A stretch of DNA of 64,000 bases from the NCBI GenBank assembly GCA_965206405.1, contig CBDBJQ010000006.1, forward strand, positions 1,736,001 through 1,800,000, read 5' to 3'. The stretch is from CBDBJQ01 sp965206405 (lineage in GTDB: Bacteria > Pseudomonadota > Alphaproteobacteria > UBA8366). Every line of letters starts with the position of its first letter. The stretch's first letter is position 1. The notes under the pieces are model-generated. The model did not search any database and had not been told where the DNA came from. It saw nothing but the letters and a program-made list of their open reading frames with translations. Position numbers and translations under genes: made by a program. This document shows positions 8,495-17,194 of this stretch, one piece after another.

Positions 8495-9283
8495 TCAGAA
8501 GTACTGGCGCACCGCGTTCTGCCCCACCACGACCGTTGCTTCGCTGACCATCCGGATGCTGCGGTCGGGTCGCGCATGGATTTGTACCTTTTCCACCAGC
8601 AGGGTGTGTGCTGCTTTGCGAACAGGATCCGAGAGATTTTCCCCGTTGGCCCCGGGGAAGATATGATCGAGCCAGCAACTGGCACATTCGTCGGCATCGG
8701 CGAAGGTGTGAATCACCTGCAGGGCGCGGCGTTCGACTGCGGAAAGCCCTGCCTTTTCCAGCATTCCGAAAAGTATGCCCGGTTCGATTGCGCCGCTTTC
8801 GGTGCGCGCGCGCTCCCGAAACCCTCCAAGTGCCGGATCATCCGGGATACCGGCGGCACCAGTGGCATTGAGCGCATCGAGCACGTCGAGCGCAATTCCG
8901 TGCAACGGCATCCGCCCCGACTCGGTCCAGGTACAAATCCCAAGCCATCCAACCGGATGAAGAAGCCTCGCCATGGCCAGAACGGTTTCTTCCGAGTTCG
9001 GCGCTGCGGCCAGGTTCTCGATGCAAAGCACGGCATCAAAACGCTCGGAAAACTTTAGGATCGCACTAAAATCAAGCGCCTGCGAAGTAACCGCTGAGCT
9101 TCCGGCGCATCGCGCCGTAGTCTCAGCAAGAATTCCAGAATCCGAAGCCAGGATGAGCACCCGCGTGCCCTCCCTGATCTCCGCCATTTCAAGCATCGCC
9201 TCGGTGACAGGCGCGCAGGCGACCTCTGTTATCCGGCGCCAGCGAGCAGCCGAAATCTCTTTGAAATCTGATGGGGAGGGCAT
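8495..9283 (-). CDS. SAM-methyltransferase-like protein
   Basis: A 262-residue protein with the layout of a class I methyltransferase. A helical lead (residues 1-35) precedes EGTRVLILASDSGILAET, which occupies the place of motif I but lacks the usual GxGxG glycines. SERFDAVLCIENLAAAP fits motif II/III and LLHPVGWLGICTW the post-motif strand. The C-terminal third is helical and carries the family-like EKAGLSAVERRALQV. Degenerate glycines leave open whether it still binds SAM. It lies between ilvD and the PopZ-like gene on the same strand. Function unknown. Confidence 0.6.
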   Translation of the reverse strand: MPSPSDFKEISAARWRRITEVACAPVTEAMLEMAEIREGTRVLILASDSGILAETTARCAGSSAVTSQALDFSAILKFSERFDAVLCIENLAAAPNSEETVLAMARLLHPVGWLGICTWTESGRMPLHGIALDVLDALNATGAAGIPDDPALGGFRERARTESGAIEPGILFGMLEKAGLSAVERRALQVIHTFADADECASCWLDHIFPGANGENLSDPVRKAAHTLLVEKVQIHARPDRSIRMVSEATVVVGQNAVRQYF

Positions 9284-9354
9284 CGAGTTTTAGAAATAAA
9301 AATCAAAGGTTGTGCGGAAAAGTAAACTGCCGATGCATGAGGCCAGAAAATCGG

Positions 9355-9687
9355 TCATCCACTCGCATCGCTGCGATCTGGCCCACTGCCCCTCGGCCCC
9401 TTGCGGCTTCGCCGGGCCAAGGCCTCTTCCATGATCCGGTCCACAAGGGGCGGCAGTTCCTTCTCGAACCAGCTTCGCAGGAGATTTCGTATCTCGTGCT
9501 CGGTCAGACCCGGTTCTTCGTCGGGAACCAGGACCAGCTCATCGACGCTACCGCTGGAGGCGTTTCCAGCCCCCGAGGTTTTTCCGGGAGGGTTTTCGTG
9601 GGTCTCCACATCGGAATCGATCACCTGGCGGATTTCCGCCACTATCTTCTCGAGATTCACGCTATCCGGCTTGTCGCCAGCGCTCAT
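9355..9687 (-). CDS. PopZ-like DUF2497 protein
   Basis: A 110-residue acidic protein with the PopZ architecture: a short N-terminal helix (NLEKIVAEIRQVIDSD, the SMEEILASIR-like motif), a Pro/Gly/Glu-rich disordered middle, and a C-terminal helical block LTEHEIRNLLRSWFEKELPP then LVDRIMEEALARR. In Caulobacter PopZ self-assembles at the cell pole and anchors the chromosome partition complex. Its position just behind tolC is the usual alphaproteobacterial place. The ATG at 9685-9687 is chosen because GGGGAG/AGGGA lies directly upstream; a longer TTG start overlapping tolC is less likely. valS, often next in this cluster, is absent. Confidence 0.8.
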   Translation of the reverse strand: MSAGDKPDSVNLEKIVAEIRQVIDSDVETHENPPGKTSGAGNASSGSVDELVLVPDEEPGLTEHEIRNLLRSWFEKELPPLVDRIMEEALARRSRKGPRGSGPDRSDASG

Positions 9688-9731
9688 TCCCTGCTCCCCC
9701 GCAGATGCAGGTTCTCCATATCCGTCCTGCC

Positions 9732-11177
9732 TCAGGGCCAATACCTGCGACGGGCTTCTTTTGCGTATTTTTCAGTGTTGTAGATATCGACAGGGAGATT
9801 GCGTTTGGCTGCCGAGAGGTCGCCGACTGCTTCGAGAAGCGTGATCGACGCAACCAGCTCATCTCTCCGGGCCCGTACAAGGTTAACCTTGGCGTCGAGA
9901 AGTTCCTGCTCTGCGTCCAGCACGTCGAGCACCGTGCGTGATCCGACATTGGCCTCCTGTTGCACGCCTTCCAGGGCCAGGGCGTTGGAGGATTCTGCGA
10001 CCGTAAAGGCTTCAATCCTCGCACGCGCCGATTGGAGCTTCTCCCAGGCGCTTCGTGCGACTTCAAAAGCCCCTCGCCGGGCATCTTCGAGGAGCAAGCG
10101 CCGCCGCAACGCCTCCTGCGTTGCCTGCCGGATGCGCGAGGAAACTGCGCCCTGCTGGTACAGAGGCACCTCGATGTTCAGGGTGATCGAAGCCGTTTCC
10201 CCGGAATTGATTGTCCGACTTTCGTTAAACGTTTTCCCTAGCTCCCCCCGGAGAGAAAGCAGCGGTGCCTGTTCGGAGCGGATGAGATCGATTTCCTTGT
10301 TGGCGGCCTTGAGATTGTATTCGGCCATGCGCACCGTCGGATGGTTTTTGCCTGCCAGATCGAGCGATTCACGAAAATTGGCAGGCAGCCCGGTAACCTT
10401 TCCGGGCTTGTCAGGCCGGCCCGGAGCCAATCCGACAACCCGTTCGTAGCCCGCGCGGGAAACCTCAAGGATGCTCTCGGCGAGCAGGCGCTCTGCCTTG
10501 GCGCTGGCCAGCCGAGCTGCGGCCTGGGCAACATCAGTCTGAGTCACCTCTCCGACCTCAAATCGGTCTTTTGTGGCCTCAAACTGACGGACGAGCACCT
10601 TCTCGTTGTTCTTGGTGAGCGCGACCACGGCCTGATCCCGGAACACATCGGCAAAACTGGTGGCTGCTGCCAGGAGCACGTTCTGCTCGATCGCGGCAAG
10701 GCGCTGGCGTGCCGCCAACACCTCAAAATCAACTGCCGCCAGGCCAAGACCAATGCGGCCGCCCTGGTACAGGTGCTGGTCAATAACCAGAGCGACTTCC
10801 CCTGGCGCAGAGGCATGGGATCTGTCCCGTCCGATGATGGGGGCGTTCGTGCTGGTGTCGTAGTCGAATTCTTCGTGCTCGAAGCCAACATCGCCACGCA
10901 GCGATACGTAGGGGCGTGCATTGGCGACCACCTGCTCCACCCGCTCGTTCTGAGCCCGCAACTCCGCGCGCGCGGCCATGAGCCCAGGATTGGTTTGATA
11001 GGTCTGCGCCAGAACCTTCTCGAGGTTCTGTCCTGCTGCCGGCATGCCGATAAGCAGAACCGACAGAACACATACCGACAGAACACATGCTGACGCGCTC
11101 AAGCTAGCCACGGCGGCATTGCGCGGCATAAAGTCTTTCAGGTTTACGGGCCATTCACCGCTTTTGCTCGGCGTCAT
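9732..11177 (-). CDS. tolC: TolC family outer-membrane channel
   Basis: A roughly 481-residue TolC-type protein, the trimeric outer-membrane duct for type I secretion and drug efflux. After a signal peptide (hydrophobic VLSVCVLSVLLIGMPAAG, with likely cleavage after AAG) come two similar halves typical of TolC. The first starts NLEKVLAQTYQTNPGL and the second AEYNLKAANKEIDLIR, with the SLRGELGKTF strand and long coiled helices rich in Ala/Gln/Arg. The ATG at 11175-11177 has AAGGAAT upstream; an ORF extension to 11219 lacks this. The signal peptide contains a duplicated VLSV coded by a 15-bp tandem repeat near 11066-11095. It is transcribed with the methyltransferase-like pcm gene upstream. 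Confidence 0.92.
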   Translation of the reverse strand: MTPSKSGEWPVNLKDFMPRNAAVASLSASACVLSVCVLSVLLIGMPAAGQNLEKVLAQTYQTNPGLMAARAELRAQNERVEQVVANARPYVSLRGDVGFEHEEFDYDTSTNAPIIGRDRSHASAPGEVALVIDQHLYQGGRIGLGLAAVDFEVLAARQRLAAIEQNVLLAAATSFADVFRDQAVVALTKNNEKVLVRQFEATKDRFEVGEVTQTDVAQAAARLASAKAERLLAESILEVSRAGYERVVGLAPGRPDKPGKVTGLPANFRESLDLAGKNHPTVRMAEYNLKAANKEIDLIRSEQAPLLSLRGELGKTFNESRTINSGETASITLNIEVPLYQQGAVSSRIRQATQEALRRRLLLEDARRGAFEVARSAWEKLQSARARIEAFTVAESSNALALEGVQQEANVGSRTVLDVLDAEQELLDAKVNLVRARRDELVASITLLEAVGDLSAAKRNLPVDIYNTEKYAKEARRRYWP

Positions 11178-11263
11178 GACAACAAATTCCTTTTCAACAA
11201 AATGTCGCGGCAACCGCATGCAACGAGTAGCCGTGCCTTACTCACGTCTTCGTCACGTTTCGT

Positions 11264-11917
11264 TTAGAACACAAAGCCGGGGTCATGGCGAAATTCGGGG
11301 AGCGTCGGCACGGTTGCGTCCATGAAGCACCGATGGGCGACGGCGCCACCGTGTTTGCAGAATAGAATCGCCCGACCCAGCCCTCCACCAGTTCCTGTGA
11401 TAGCTACAAGGCGGCCTTCGTCTGCAAGCTGATCGAACAACGGTCCCGGAACCTCGGGCACCATGCCGGCCAGCAATATCGCGTCGTAGGGCGCGTCGGT
11501 TTTCCATCCCTCTGCAAGAGGCCCCTCGACCGCAACCGCATTGTCGAGCTCAAGCTCTGTAAACAGCCGGGATGCGTGTTCGGCTGAACCGGTCGCGTTG
11601 TCGAGTGCAAAAACCGGACCGGCGAGACAGGCGGCGACAGCGGCAAGATAGCCAGTCCCAGCGCCGACGCAGAGCACGGCATCTCCTGGCTCGATCGCTG
11701 CTTCCTGGATCAGGCGCCCTGCTACCATCGGCGCCATGACAAAGCGGCCAGTACCGCATTCGACATTGCAATCGGCGTAGGACAGGACCTGCTTCGATTC
11801 CGCCAGGAAAAACTCCCGCGGCACTTTCTGCATGGCGGTGAGAACGTCAGGGTCCGTAACGCCGTTGGTCCGCAACTGACTGGCCACCATATTCGCGCGG
11901 GCAGTTGCAAAATCCAT
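11264..11917 (-). CDS. pcm: Protein-L-isoaspartate O-methyltransferase-like protein
   Basis: A 217-residue PCMT-fold protein of the type found upstream of tolC in alphaproteobacteria. It begins MDFATARANMVASQLRTNGV and has VPREFFLAESKQVLSYADCN, APMVAGRLIQEAAIEPGDAV and the SAM motif LCVGAGTGYLAAV, as in true Pcm. Whether this branch repairs isoaspartyl proteins is uncertain: the C-terminal half is divergent and shorter than in E. coli Pcm. The ATG at 11915-11917 has GGAG about 8 nt upstream; a 46-codon longer ORF has no family similarity. It lies about 90 bp before tolC on the same strand. Confidence 0.85.
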   Translation of the reverse strand: MDFATARANMVASQLRTNGVTDPDVLTAMQKVPREFFLAESKQVLSYADCNVECGTGRFVMAPMVAGRLIQEAAIEPGDAVLCVGAGTGYLAAVAACLAGPVFALDNATGSAEHASRLFTELELDNAVAVEGPLAEGWKTDAPYDAILLAGMVPEVPGPLFDQLADEGRLVAITGTGGGLGRAILFCKHGGAVAHRCFMDATVPTLPEFRHDPGFVF

Positions 11918-12125
11918 TGCTACGCTCTCCACAGGACTGTACGGAATCCGGCAAAACCGAAGGTCGCGTCTATCGATGCATATAAGCCCATCGGGGCAAA
12001 GGCACAACGCAAAACGCCCTGAGACAACGCGTTGACCCCCGCCGATAGCGGCCATATCTTGGCCGGCATCCTGCCCGTCTCGACCAGGCCGCCGCGATGC
12101 TCCGGCATGCGGTCGACTGGATTAT

Positions 12126-12199
12126 GGTCCGGTGGCAGAGTGGTTATGCAAAGGACTGCAAATCCTTGTACGCCGGTTCGATTCCGGCCCGGACCTCCA
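12126..12199 (+). tRNA. tRNA-Cys (GCA)
   Basis: A complete 74-nt cloverleaf. The acceptor GGTCCGG pairs with CCGGACC and is followed by a discriminator T and encoded CCA. The anticodon arm AAGGACTGCAAATCCTT gives anticodon GCA. The T loop GTTCGATTC is standard. Confidence 0.97.
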
Positions 12200-12308
12200 A
12201 TTCCCGGATGGCGAGAACGAGACGCCATCCACAAGGCACTGACCACGGAATTTAGCCGCAGCATTGCACCACAGAGGCTCGCCGCCCATAGGCAGCGCCG
12301 CCACATGC

Positions 12309-12338
12309 TTGGCAGGACAAGCCGGACCCTGATATAAG
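12309..12338 (+). promoter_or_regulatory. Putative sigma-70 promoter of tRNA-Asn
   Basis: TTGGCA (12309-12314) and TATAAG (12333-12338) are separated by 18 bp and lie about 37 bp before the tRNA-Asn 5' end, the right geometry for a stable-RNA promoter. A 10-bp tandem repeat (tagagaacag) lies between promoter and tRNA. Confidence 0.5.
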
Positions 12339-12374
12339 CGCCCGTCCACTCTAGAGAACAGTAGAGAACAATGA

Positions 12375-12450
12375 TCCGCGGTAGCTCAGTTGGTAGAGCA
12401 GATGGCTGTTAACCATCGGGTCGCAGGTTCGAGTCCTGCCCGCGGAGCCA
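12375..12450 (+). tRNA. tRNA-Asn (GTT)
   Basis: A 76-nt cloverleaf starting TCCGCGGTAGCTCAGTTGG. The anticodon arm ATGGCTGTTAACCAT carries GTT, the T loop GTTCGAGTC is standard, and the acceptor closes with CCGCGGAGCCA (CCA encoded). A decayed serine recombinase gene on the opposite strand reads into this tRNA, so its 3' end is a likely integration site for the accessory region to the right. Confidence 0.97.
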
Positions 12451-13925
12451 ATTCACAGAAAGGCCGTTGGAGACCCCTCCAGCGGCCTTTCTGTGCGTCG
12501 ATCATCGCCGTTTCGGAAATAAGATCAAAGGGTTGGCTCAAGGTTACCGAGAACTCGCCGTCGGTCCATGAGCAGTTCGAAACCAGGAAATTGAGAAGCC
12601 GCCGTTTTTCGCGCGAATCCTGCTTTTCGAAAAGCCGCTGGGCGTTCTGCGCCAGTTCGATAAGGCGCACGTCCTCTTCCAGATAGGAGCGGTCGGCGCC
12701 TTGGTGGCGCTCGATATCGCGGAAGCAACGGTCCTGCTCCGCCTGCCATTCGGCGGCGATCTTTTCGTAGAAGGCCGCGTCGATGGTGCCGTCGAGCTTG
12801 TCCACATAAGCGGCGTGGATGCGGTTCTGGAGCCGGTCGTACCCGGCGCGCAGTTTCTCGATGGCTTCCTCATGCTCGCGCCTCTCGTCGGCGTGGCTAT
12901 CGTGAAGGGCGTCGCGCACCCAGTCCAGCACCTCGTCGTCGAACGCCAGCCGGCCGAGGAGCGCGCCGAACTTCTCTTCGAGAACCTCTTCCCGGACATA
13001 GGGTTCGTCGCATTTCCCCTTGTAGCCGGTGCAGTGGTAGTAGATGTAGCGCTGCTTCTTGATCTCGCCGACCACCGAACAGCCGCAATGCCCGCAGGCG
13101 ATCAGGCCCGAGAAGGCGAAATCATGCTTCACTCGATGGTGCTTGCTGGCGTTGCGCCCGTCCATCATGTCCTGCACCCTCTCCCACAGGTCCCGCGTGA
13201 CCAGGGGTTGGTGGCTGCCCTCATAAAGACGGCCATTCCATTCGAACACGCCCATGTAGAGCCGGTTGCGCAGGATCTTGTGCACCGTGCTGGTCGGCAC
13301 CGACTTGCCGCTCTTGCGATAGCCGAAACCGTCCGCGCGCGCGCCTTCTTGGCCATGTCGCGCAATGCCAGCCCGCCGGTCGCGTAGCGTTCGAACATCC
13401 TGGTCGCATGCGGCGCAACTTCGGGATCGGGCTCAATCACGCGCTTGCCGTTGGCTTCGTCCACGTTGCGGTAGCCGAGCGGCGCTGCCGAAGGCCAGAT
13501 GCCCTGCTCGGCCTTTTCCAGCATGCCCTTCTTGGTCTCTTCCGAAAGGTTGTCGATGTAGTTCTTCGCCATCAGCACCTTGATGCCGTGCATGAACTTT
13601 TCCGACGACTTCGAGTCGCGCGACAGGATCGCCCCTTCCTTGACGAGATCGATCTCGACATCGAGCTCGTCGAGCATCACCCAGTCCTTGAGATTGCGGT
13701 AGAGCCGGTCGGCCTTTTCGACCAAGATGACCCGGACCCGGGGATTGGCCCGCAGAAACGCAATCATCTCTGAGAAGCTGGTCCGGCCGGTCTGCTTCGC
13801 CGTCTCCACGTCGACGTATCCTGAACGGCGGACAGCCCTTCGCGCGCGGCATAGTCCATCAGCAGCTTTAGCTACGCCGGGATCGAGAACCCTTCCTTCT
13901 CCTGCTCCTTGGAGAAAACGCGGGC
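12386..13925 (-). pseudogene. Serine recombinase (integrase), decayed
   Basis: A site-specific recombinase of the resolvase + recombinase + zinc-ribbon type can be traced in several frames. The N-terminal part shows ARVFSKEQEKEGFSIPA, where the catalytic-Ser position of ARVSSKEQ is Phe, followed by a TAG in place of a Gln codon. A 1-bp loss near 13812 leads into the VETAKQTGRTSFSEMI core with VRVILVEKADRLYRNLKDWV. An extra CG in a GCGCGCGC run near 13335 shifts to the last frame, STVHKILRNRLYMGVFEWNG, which holds the zinc-ribbon residues CGHCGCSV and a YYHCTGYKGKCDEPYV ligand pair. Its 3' end overlaps tRNA-Asn. It cannot be active. Confidence 0.88.
12454..12495 (+). terminator. Hairpin terminator behind tRNA-Asn
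   Basis: A long inverted repeat, cacagaaaggccgttggag facing ctccagcggcctttctgtg with one mismatch and a very short loop, starts 4 bp after the tRNA CCA. It would fold very stably. The run after it is not T-rich, so termination strength is uncertain. The same DNA is read as the C-terminal tail of the recombinase remnant on the other strand. Confidence 0.65.
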
Positions 13926-13989
13926 ACAGGGCACCGCTTGCCGCACGGTGGGCTCAATTGGATCGCTCAGGCTGTCTCGTTTCTTTATA

Positions 13990-14967
13990 AACCTGTTGCG
14001 CAATAGCCGATTTTCAGCGATGTTTATGGCTCAATGGAGAGTGAGGGCTTGTCTATGAGGGTTTTGAAGGTTTTGCGGGGGCGCGCTGATTTGTTTTTCC
14101 GCCTTTCAGGCATCCGCCTTCAGGATTTCGAGGCATTGGTTGTTGTTCTTCATCCGATCTGGCTTGAACGTGAGCACCACCGGCTTTCACGTGAAGACCG
14201 ACAACGCGCGATCGGTGGCGGGATGAACTACCGTTTGGAATTTGCCGAGCAATTGCTGCTCTGCTTGATGTATTATCGCACCTATACCAGTCAGGCCTTT
14301 ATGGGTCTTCTGTTCGATGTCTCGTCCCCTACGGTTTGCCGTCGGATTGCTGCCATGACAGAATTGATGGCAGGACATTTCCGGATGCCGGAGCGCAAGA
14401 TCAGGCTGTCGGCGTCAGAGAGGGATGACCTGCTTTACCTGATGATTGATGGCACGGAGCGTCCGGTTCAACGCCCGAAAAAGCTCTCGCATCGCAAGGC
14501 GAAGTATTCCGGCAAGAAAAAGCATCACACGGCCTCACATCAGATCATCACCGATGACAAAAAACGGGTTCTGGCGGTCGGTCCGGCGCAACCCGGGCGC
14601 GCACATGACAAGCGTATCTATGACGAGGCGCGCGTGGATAAGCCACCGGGTGTGCTTGTACTTGGTGATCTCGGTTATCTGGGAACATCGCTTGAAATCC
14701 CGCTCAAAGCCTCAAAGAACCACCCCCTTACGGACGAACAGAAAACTTACAACACTTGGCACGCAAAGCTGCGTATCGGCGTGGAGCACGGTATTTGCCG
14801 CATGAAAAAGTTCGGAATATTTTCCGAAACTCACCGCGGCAACCGGCAGGAAAACATGATTGCCAAGAACGTCGGGGCGCTGGCAAATATGAATTTGAAA
14901 ACAGCCTGACCAAATTCGGTAAGGATACATCCGTTCTCAATCACCTGATGTTATTGTGAATCAGGTC
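13990..14967 (+). mobile_element. IS5-family insertion sequence, apparently complete
   Basis: An element of about 0.98 kb with imperfect terminal repeats: left acctgttgcgcaatag and, on the complement of the right end, acctgattcacaataa (roughly 12 of 16 identical). It carries one transposase gene. The exact ends and any short target duplication are ambiguous by a few bases. A 3'-end fragment of the same element in inverted orientation lies at 16794-16938. Confidence 0.7.
14055..14909 (+). CDS. IS5-family transposase
   Basis: A DDE transposase of about 284 residues, full length for this branch of the IS5 family (DDE_4-type, HARBI1-like). A helix-turn-helix region (MYYRTYTSQAFMGLLFDVSS then TVCRRI) precedes the catalytic core: Asp in YLMIDGTERPVQRP, Asp in VLVLGDLGYLGTS and Glu in RIGVEHGICRMKKF. 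No frameshift is seen, so it could be active. I took the ATG at 14055, with a GAGGG 7 nt upstream; the ATG at 14034 is in the same frame. It sits between the recombinase remnant and the RNase H-fold gene. Confidence 0.92.
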   Translation: MRVLKVLRGRADLFFRLSGIRLQDFEALVVVLHPIWLEREHHRLSREDRQRAIGGGMNYRLEFAEQLLLCLMYYRTYTSQAFMGLLFDVSSPTVCRRIAAMTELMAGHFRMPERKIRLSASERDDLLYLMIDGTERPVQRPKKLSHRKAKYSGKKKHHTASHQIITDDKKRVLAVGPAQPGRAHDKRIYDEARVDKPPGVLVLGDLGYLGTSLEIPLKASKNHPLTDEQKTYNTWHAKLRIGVEHGICRMKKFGIFSETHRGNRQENMIAKNVGALANMNLKTA

Positions 14968-14997
14968 TTATGTTATTTAGTGTAATCTAAACACATC

Positions 14998-15837
14998 TTA
15001 ATTGCAAGAATTGCCGTCCAGTTCATGCTGCTCGCCAATGCCGTCACGGATCAAGCCCGGAACCCCGAGTATCCAGCCTTCCACCTTTGCCACGCTGCGT
15101 TCAGGCGCGGTCAGTTTCGGCGCGAGGAACTCGGCAAGGCTTCCATCACAGTCGGCGCGAGAGAGCCAGGCGGCGATGGAATAGGCGTCGTGCTGGTCGC
15201 CAGTGCGGCCCTCGCGGGCGAAACTGCGCGACCAGAGCGCCGGATAGACCTCGGCGATGGCGGACTTTCCCGGCGGGATGTCCCAACGGTCGAACGGCCA
15301 GAAATACACCCGCTCGCCCAGTTCCCGGCGAATGAAGCGCAGCCAGGGAATCCCGGCATGGGTGGACTTGGCCACCTGGCCCGGCACGTCAAAATGGAAG
15401 ACCGACTTGGCGCCACCAGCCCGTTCTTCAGTCAGGCGACGCCAGCGGGCATTGCCGGTCCGCGCCGCGCCGTTTCCAGCGGCGCCGGTCCGCACGAAAT
15501 CGACGTAGGTGTGATCCTCGTCGGTCGGCCAATGGCGATGGAAATCATCGAGAAACGACAGCCAGTCGGGCTCGAGCCTGTGAACCTCGAAATAGCGCAG
15601 CGGAAAGGAAAATCCATGATCGATACCTACCAGCGTCGGCGTTTCTTCGGCCAAGCGCTCGACCAGCCAGTGGGCAATGCCCTTGCGGGTCCAGTATTTC
15701 CGCGGGCTGGGCGGTGGAGGCACCTCGACGGGCGGGTTACCTCCCTCGGCCAAATAGACGCGGATACCCTTGAGGCTCGCCGTCGGCGTTTGCGCCCCGG
15801 AATAGTCGATGCCAATGGTGCGGGCGAAGGCCGGCAT
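14998..15837 (-). CDS. Predicted RNase H-fold nuclease (DUF429-like)
   Basis: A 279-residue protein whose acidic pattern suggests the RNase H/DUF429 fold: GIDYSG near the N-terminus, GIDHGFSFP about 70 residues later, AIAEVYPALWSR and DQHDAYSIAAWL near the C-terminus, giving Asp, Asp, Glu, Asp at the usual intervals. The reaction is unproven. The ATG at 15835-15837 lies one base after the stop of the HNH nuclease gene, so the two are translationally coupled. The pair is bracketed by inverted IS5 sequences, which makes transfer or capture as a unit plausible. It may be a restriction/defence partner, but that is inference from context. Confidence 0.6.
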   Translation of the reverse strand: MPAFARTIGIDYSGAQTPTASLKGIRVYLAEGGNPPVEVPPPPSPRKYWTRKGIAHWLVERLAEETPTLVGIDHGFSFPLRYFEVHRLEPDWLSFLDDFHRHWPTDEDHTYVDFVRTGAAGNGAARTGNARWRRLTEERAGGAKSVFHFDVPGQVAKSTHAGIPWLRFIRRELGERVYFWPFDRWDIPPGKSAIAEVYPALWSRSFAREGRTGDQHDAYSIAAWLSRADCDGSLAEFLAPKLTAPERSVAKVEGWILGVPGLIRDGIGEQHELDGNSCN

Positions 15838-15838
15838 T

Positions 15839-16765
15839 CTAAGCCACCGCCTTGAACCGCTCGTACCGCATGGCAAGCCGGTCGCGGTCCGGCCGATCCT
15901 TGACTCGGTGCGGCAGGTAGAGAGATTCGCCATTGAGCTGCTTGAGGGCTTCGAGCATCGGGCCGTCGTTCTGGCCGAGCAGCTGGTCCGAAACATACAG
16001 CCGATAGTCGGGATCGATGCCGATCAGATGGGCGTCGAAGGCGGCATGATGGATCTTGGAAAGCGGCAGGCCGTTCGGAACGATGGGCTGCCCCAACCGT
16101 TCGTTCTTGTCGGAGATGATATGCGCCGCGTCGAGCAGCCGCTGTTCGGGCAGGCCGGACAAGGCGCAACGGCCGTCGTAGGCCGTAATTACGGCTTCGC
16201 GGAATGACGCCTGATGAAGACGCTGCTTTACCGCGCGCAGAGCATATCGCCGTTCAAGGGCGCTCTCCGGCGGGAGCAGCGCATCCTGCTCCGGCACGCC
16301 GAAGGCAACGCGCGCCTTCAGGGCTTTGGCGTCCCATCCCGATATGAACGCCGGGAGCATTGCCTGGTAACGGCCCGGCGCGATGCCGAGAAAATAGATT
16401 ACCGGTATCCCATTCTCGAACGCCTCGCGCAGCCATCGATTGTCGGCCGCGTTCGGATCCTGTCCCATGAAGGCATATTCGACCATCTCATCGCCTTCGA
16501 AGATCTGGCGGTGCACGTCCCGTTGATCGTCGTACCAGACCCGCGCGCCGGGTCGCGGAAAGACGGTCTTGATGGAGAGTAGATACCGCATCTGTCGGGG
16601 TTTGAAGATGCCCCGCTGGGGATTGACGAGCGGGATGCGCTCGCCCTCGAAAACGAAACCCGGTTTCAGTTCTTCAGCGGTCAAATGGTCATACACTTCG
16701 CTCAGGCTTCGAACATGCTGGAAAGCCGCCATCCGCATCAAGGTGTCCCGGTCGATATCGGTCAT
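15839..16765 (-). CDS. HNH restriction endonuclease-like protein (COG3440 type)
   Basis: A roughly 308-residue protein with an N-terminal reader-like domain (IDRDTLMRMAAFQHVRSL, FEGERIPLVNPQRGIFKPRQ, NGIPVIYFLGIAPGRYQAML) and a C-terminal HNH nuclease. The HNH core is CALSGLPEQRLLDAAHIIS, VPNGLPLSKIHHAAFDAHLI and IDPDYRLYVS, with the DAAHI His and the KIHHAAFD His as expected metal/catalytic residues; only the Cys in CALSG hints at a zinc knuckle. Proteins of this build are annotated as predicted restriction endonucleases, probably acting on modified DNA. The ATG at 16763-16765 is preceded by AGGGGAT; a TTG nine codons earlier is weaker. It is coupled to the RNase H-fold gene. Confidence 0.85.
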   Translation of the reverse strand: MTDIDRDTLMRMAAFQHVRSLSEVYDHLTAEELKPGFVFEGERIPLVNPQRGIFKPRQMRYLLSIKTVFPRPGARVWYDDQRDVHRQIFEGDEMVEYAFMGQDPNAADNRWLREAFENGIPVIYFLGIAPGRYQAMLPAFISGWDAKALKARVAFGVPEQDALLPPESALERRYALRAVKQRLHQASFREAVITAYDGRCALSGLPEQRLLDAAHIISDKNERLGQPIVPNGLPLSKIHHAAFDAHLIGIDPDYRLYVSDQLLGQNDGPMLEALKQLNGESLYLPHRVKDRPDRDRLAMRYERFKAVA

Positions 16766-16793
16766 CGCGACATCCCCTATCCCCGGAAACAAT

Positions 16794-16938
16794 AGACCTG
16801 ATTCACAATAACATCAGGTAATTGAGAACGGATGTATCCTTACCGAATTTGGTCAGGCTGTTTTCAAATTCATGTTTGCCAGCGCCCCGACGTTCTTGGC
16901 AATCATGTTTTCTTGCCGGTTGCCGCGGTGAGTTTTGA
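16794..16938 (-). mobile_element. IS5-family 3'-end fragment, inverted
   Basis: From agacctgattcacaataac onward this is nearly the reverse complement of the last 145 bp of the IS5 element at 13990-14967, including the transposase codons for KNVGALANMNLKTA. Homology breaks off at about 16938. With the complete copy it brackets the HNH/RNase H-fold pair by inverted IS5 ends. Confidence 0.85.
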
Positions 16939-17002
16939 GATGGTCCCACATTGTTGGACAGTCTGACAGCTTCGCTAAGGTGTATTCCGATTGCTGATCA
17001 TG

Positions 17003-17194
17003 CCGTCAGACGGCCCCGGCCGCCAGGCTCAAAAAGCAACACCGGCAAACATCAAACCAGATTGACGCTCTGCGACAATCAAAACCTACAAAAACCTTGA
17101 TTGTGGCGGAAAAGCCCGCCACCATCACAAACGTCGCGACCAAGGATTCTCATCCTGATTGACGTTGGACTCTCATCTTGATTGTCGCGCTACA
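17003..17194 (+). mobile_element. IS21-family 3'-end fragment
   Basis: This is a slightly diverged reverse complement of the IS21 end at 5119-5247, with the same internal repeats, ending in gattgtcgcgctaca at 17194. About 190 bp remain and no IstB coding survives. It abuts and truncates an HNH gene. The roughly 65 bp between it and the IS5 fragment (16939-17002) match nothing else here. Confidence 0.8.

Noticed and set aside
12386..12450. Recombinase C-terminal tail APRAGLEPATRW as real protein
   Set aside because: It is the complement of tRNA-Asn; such tails are a common artefact of reading through tRNA genes.
14034..16938. Active composite transposon of two IS5 copies
   Set aside because: The right copy is only a 145-bp 3' fragment, so just one outer end pair would be available.
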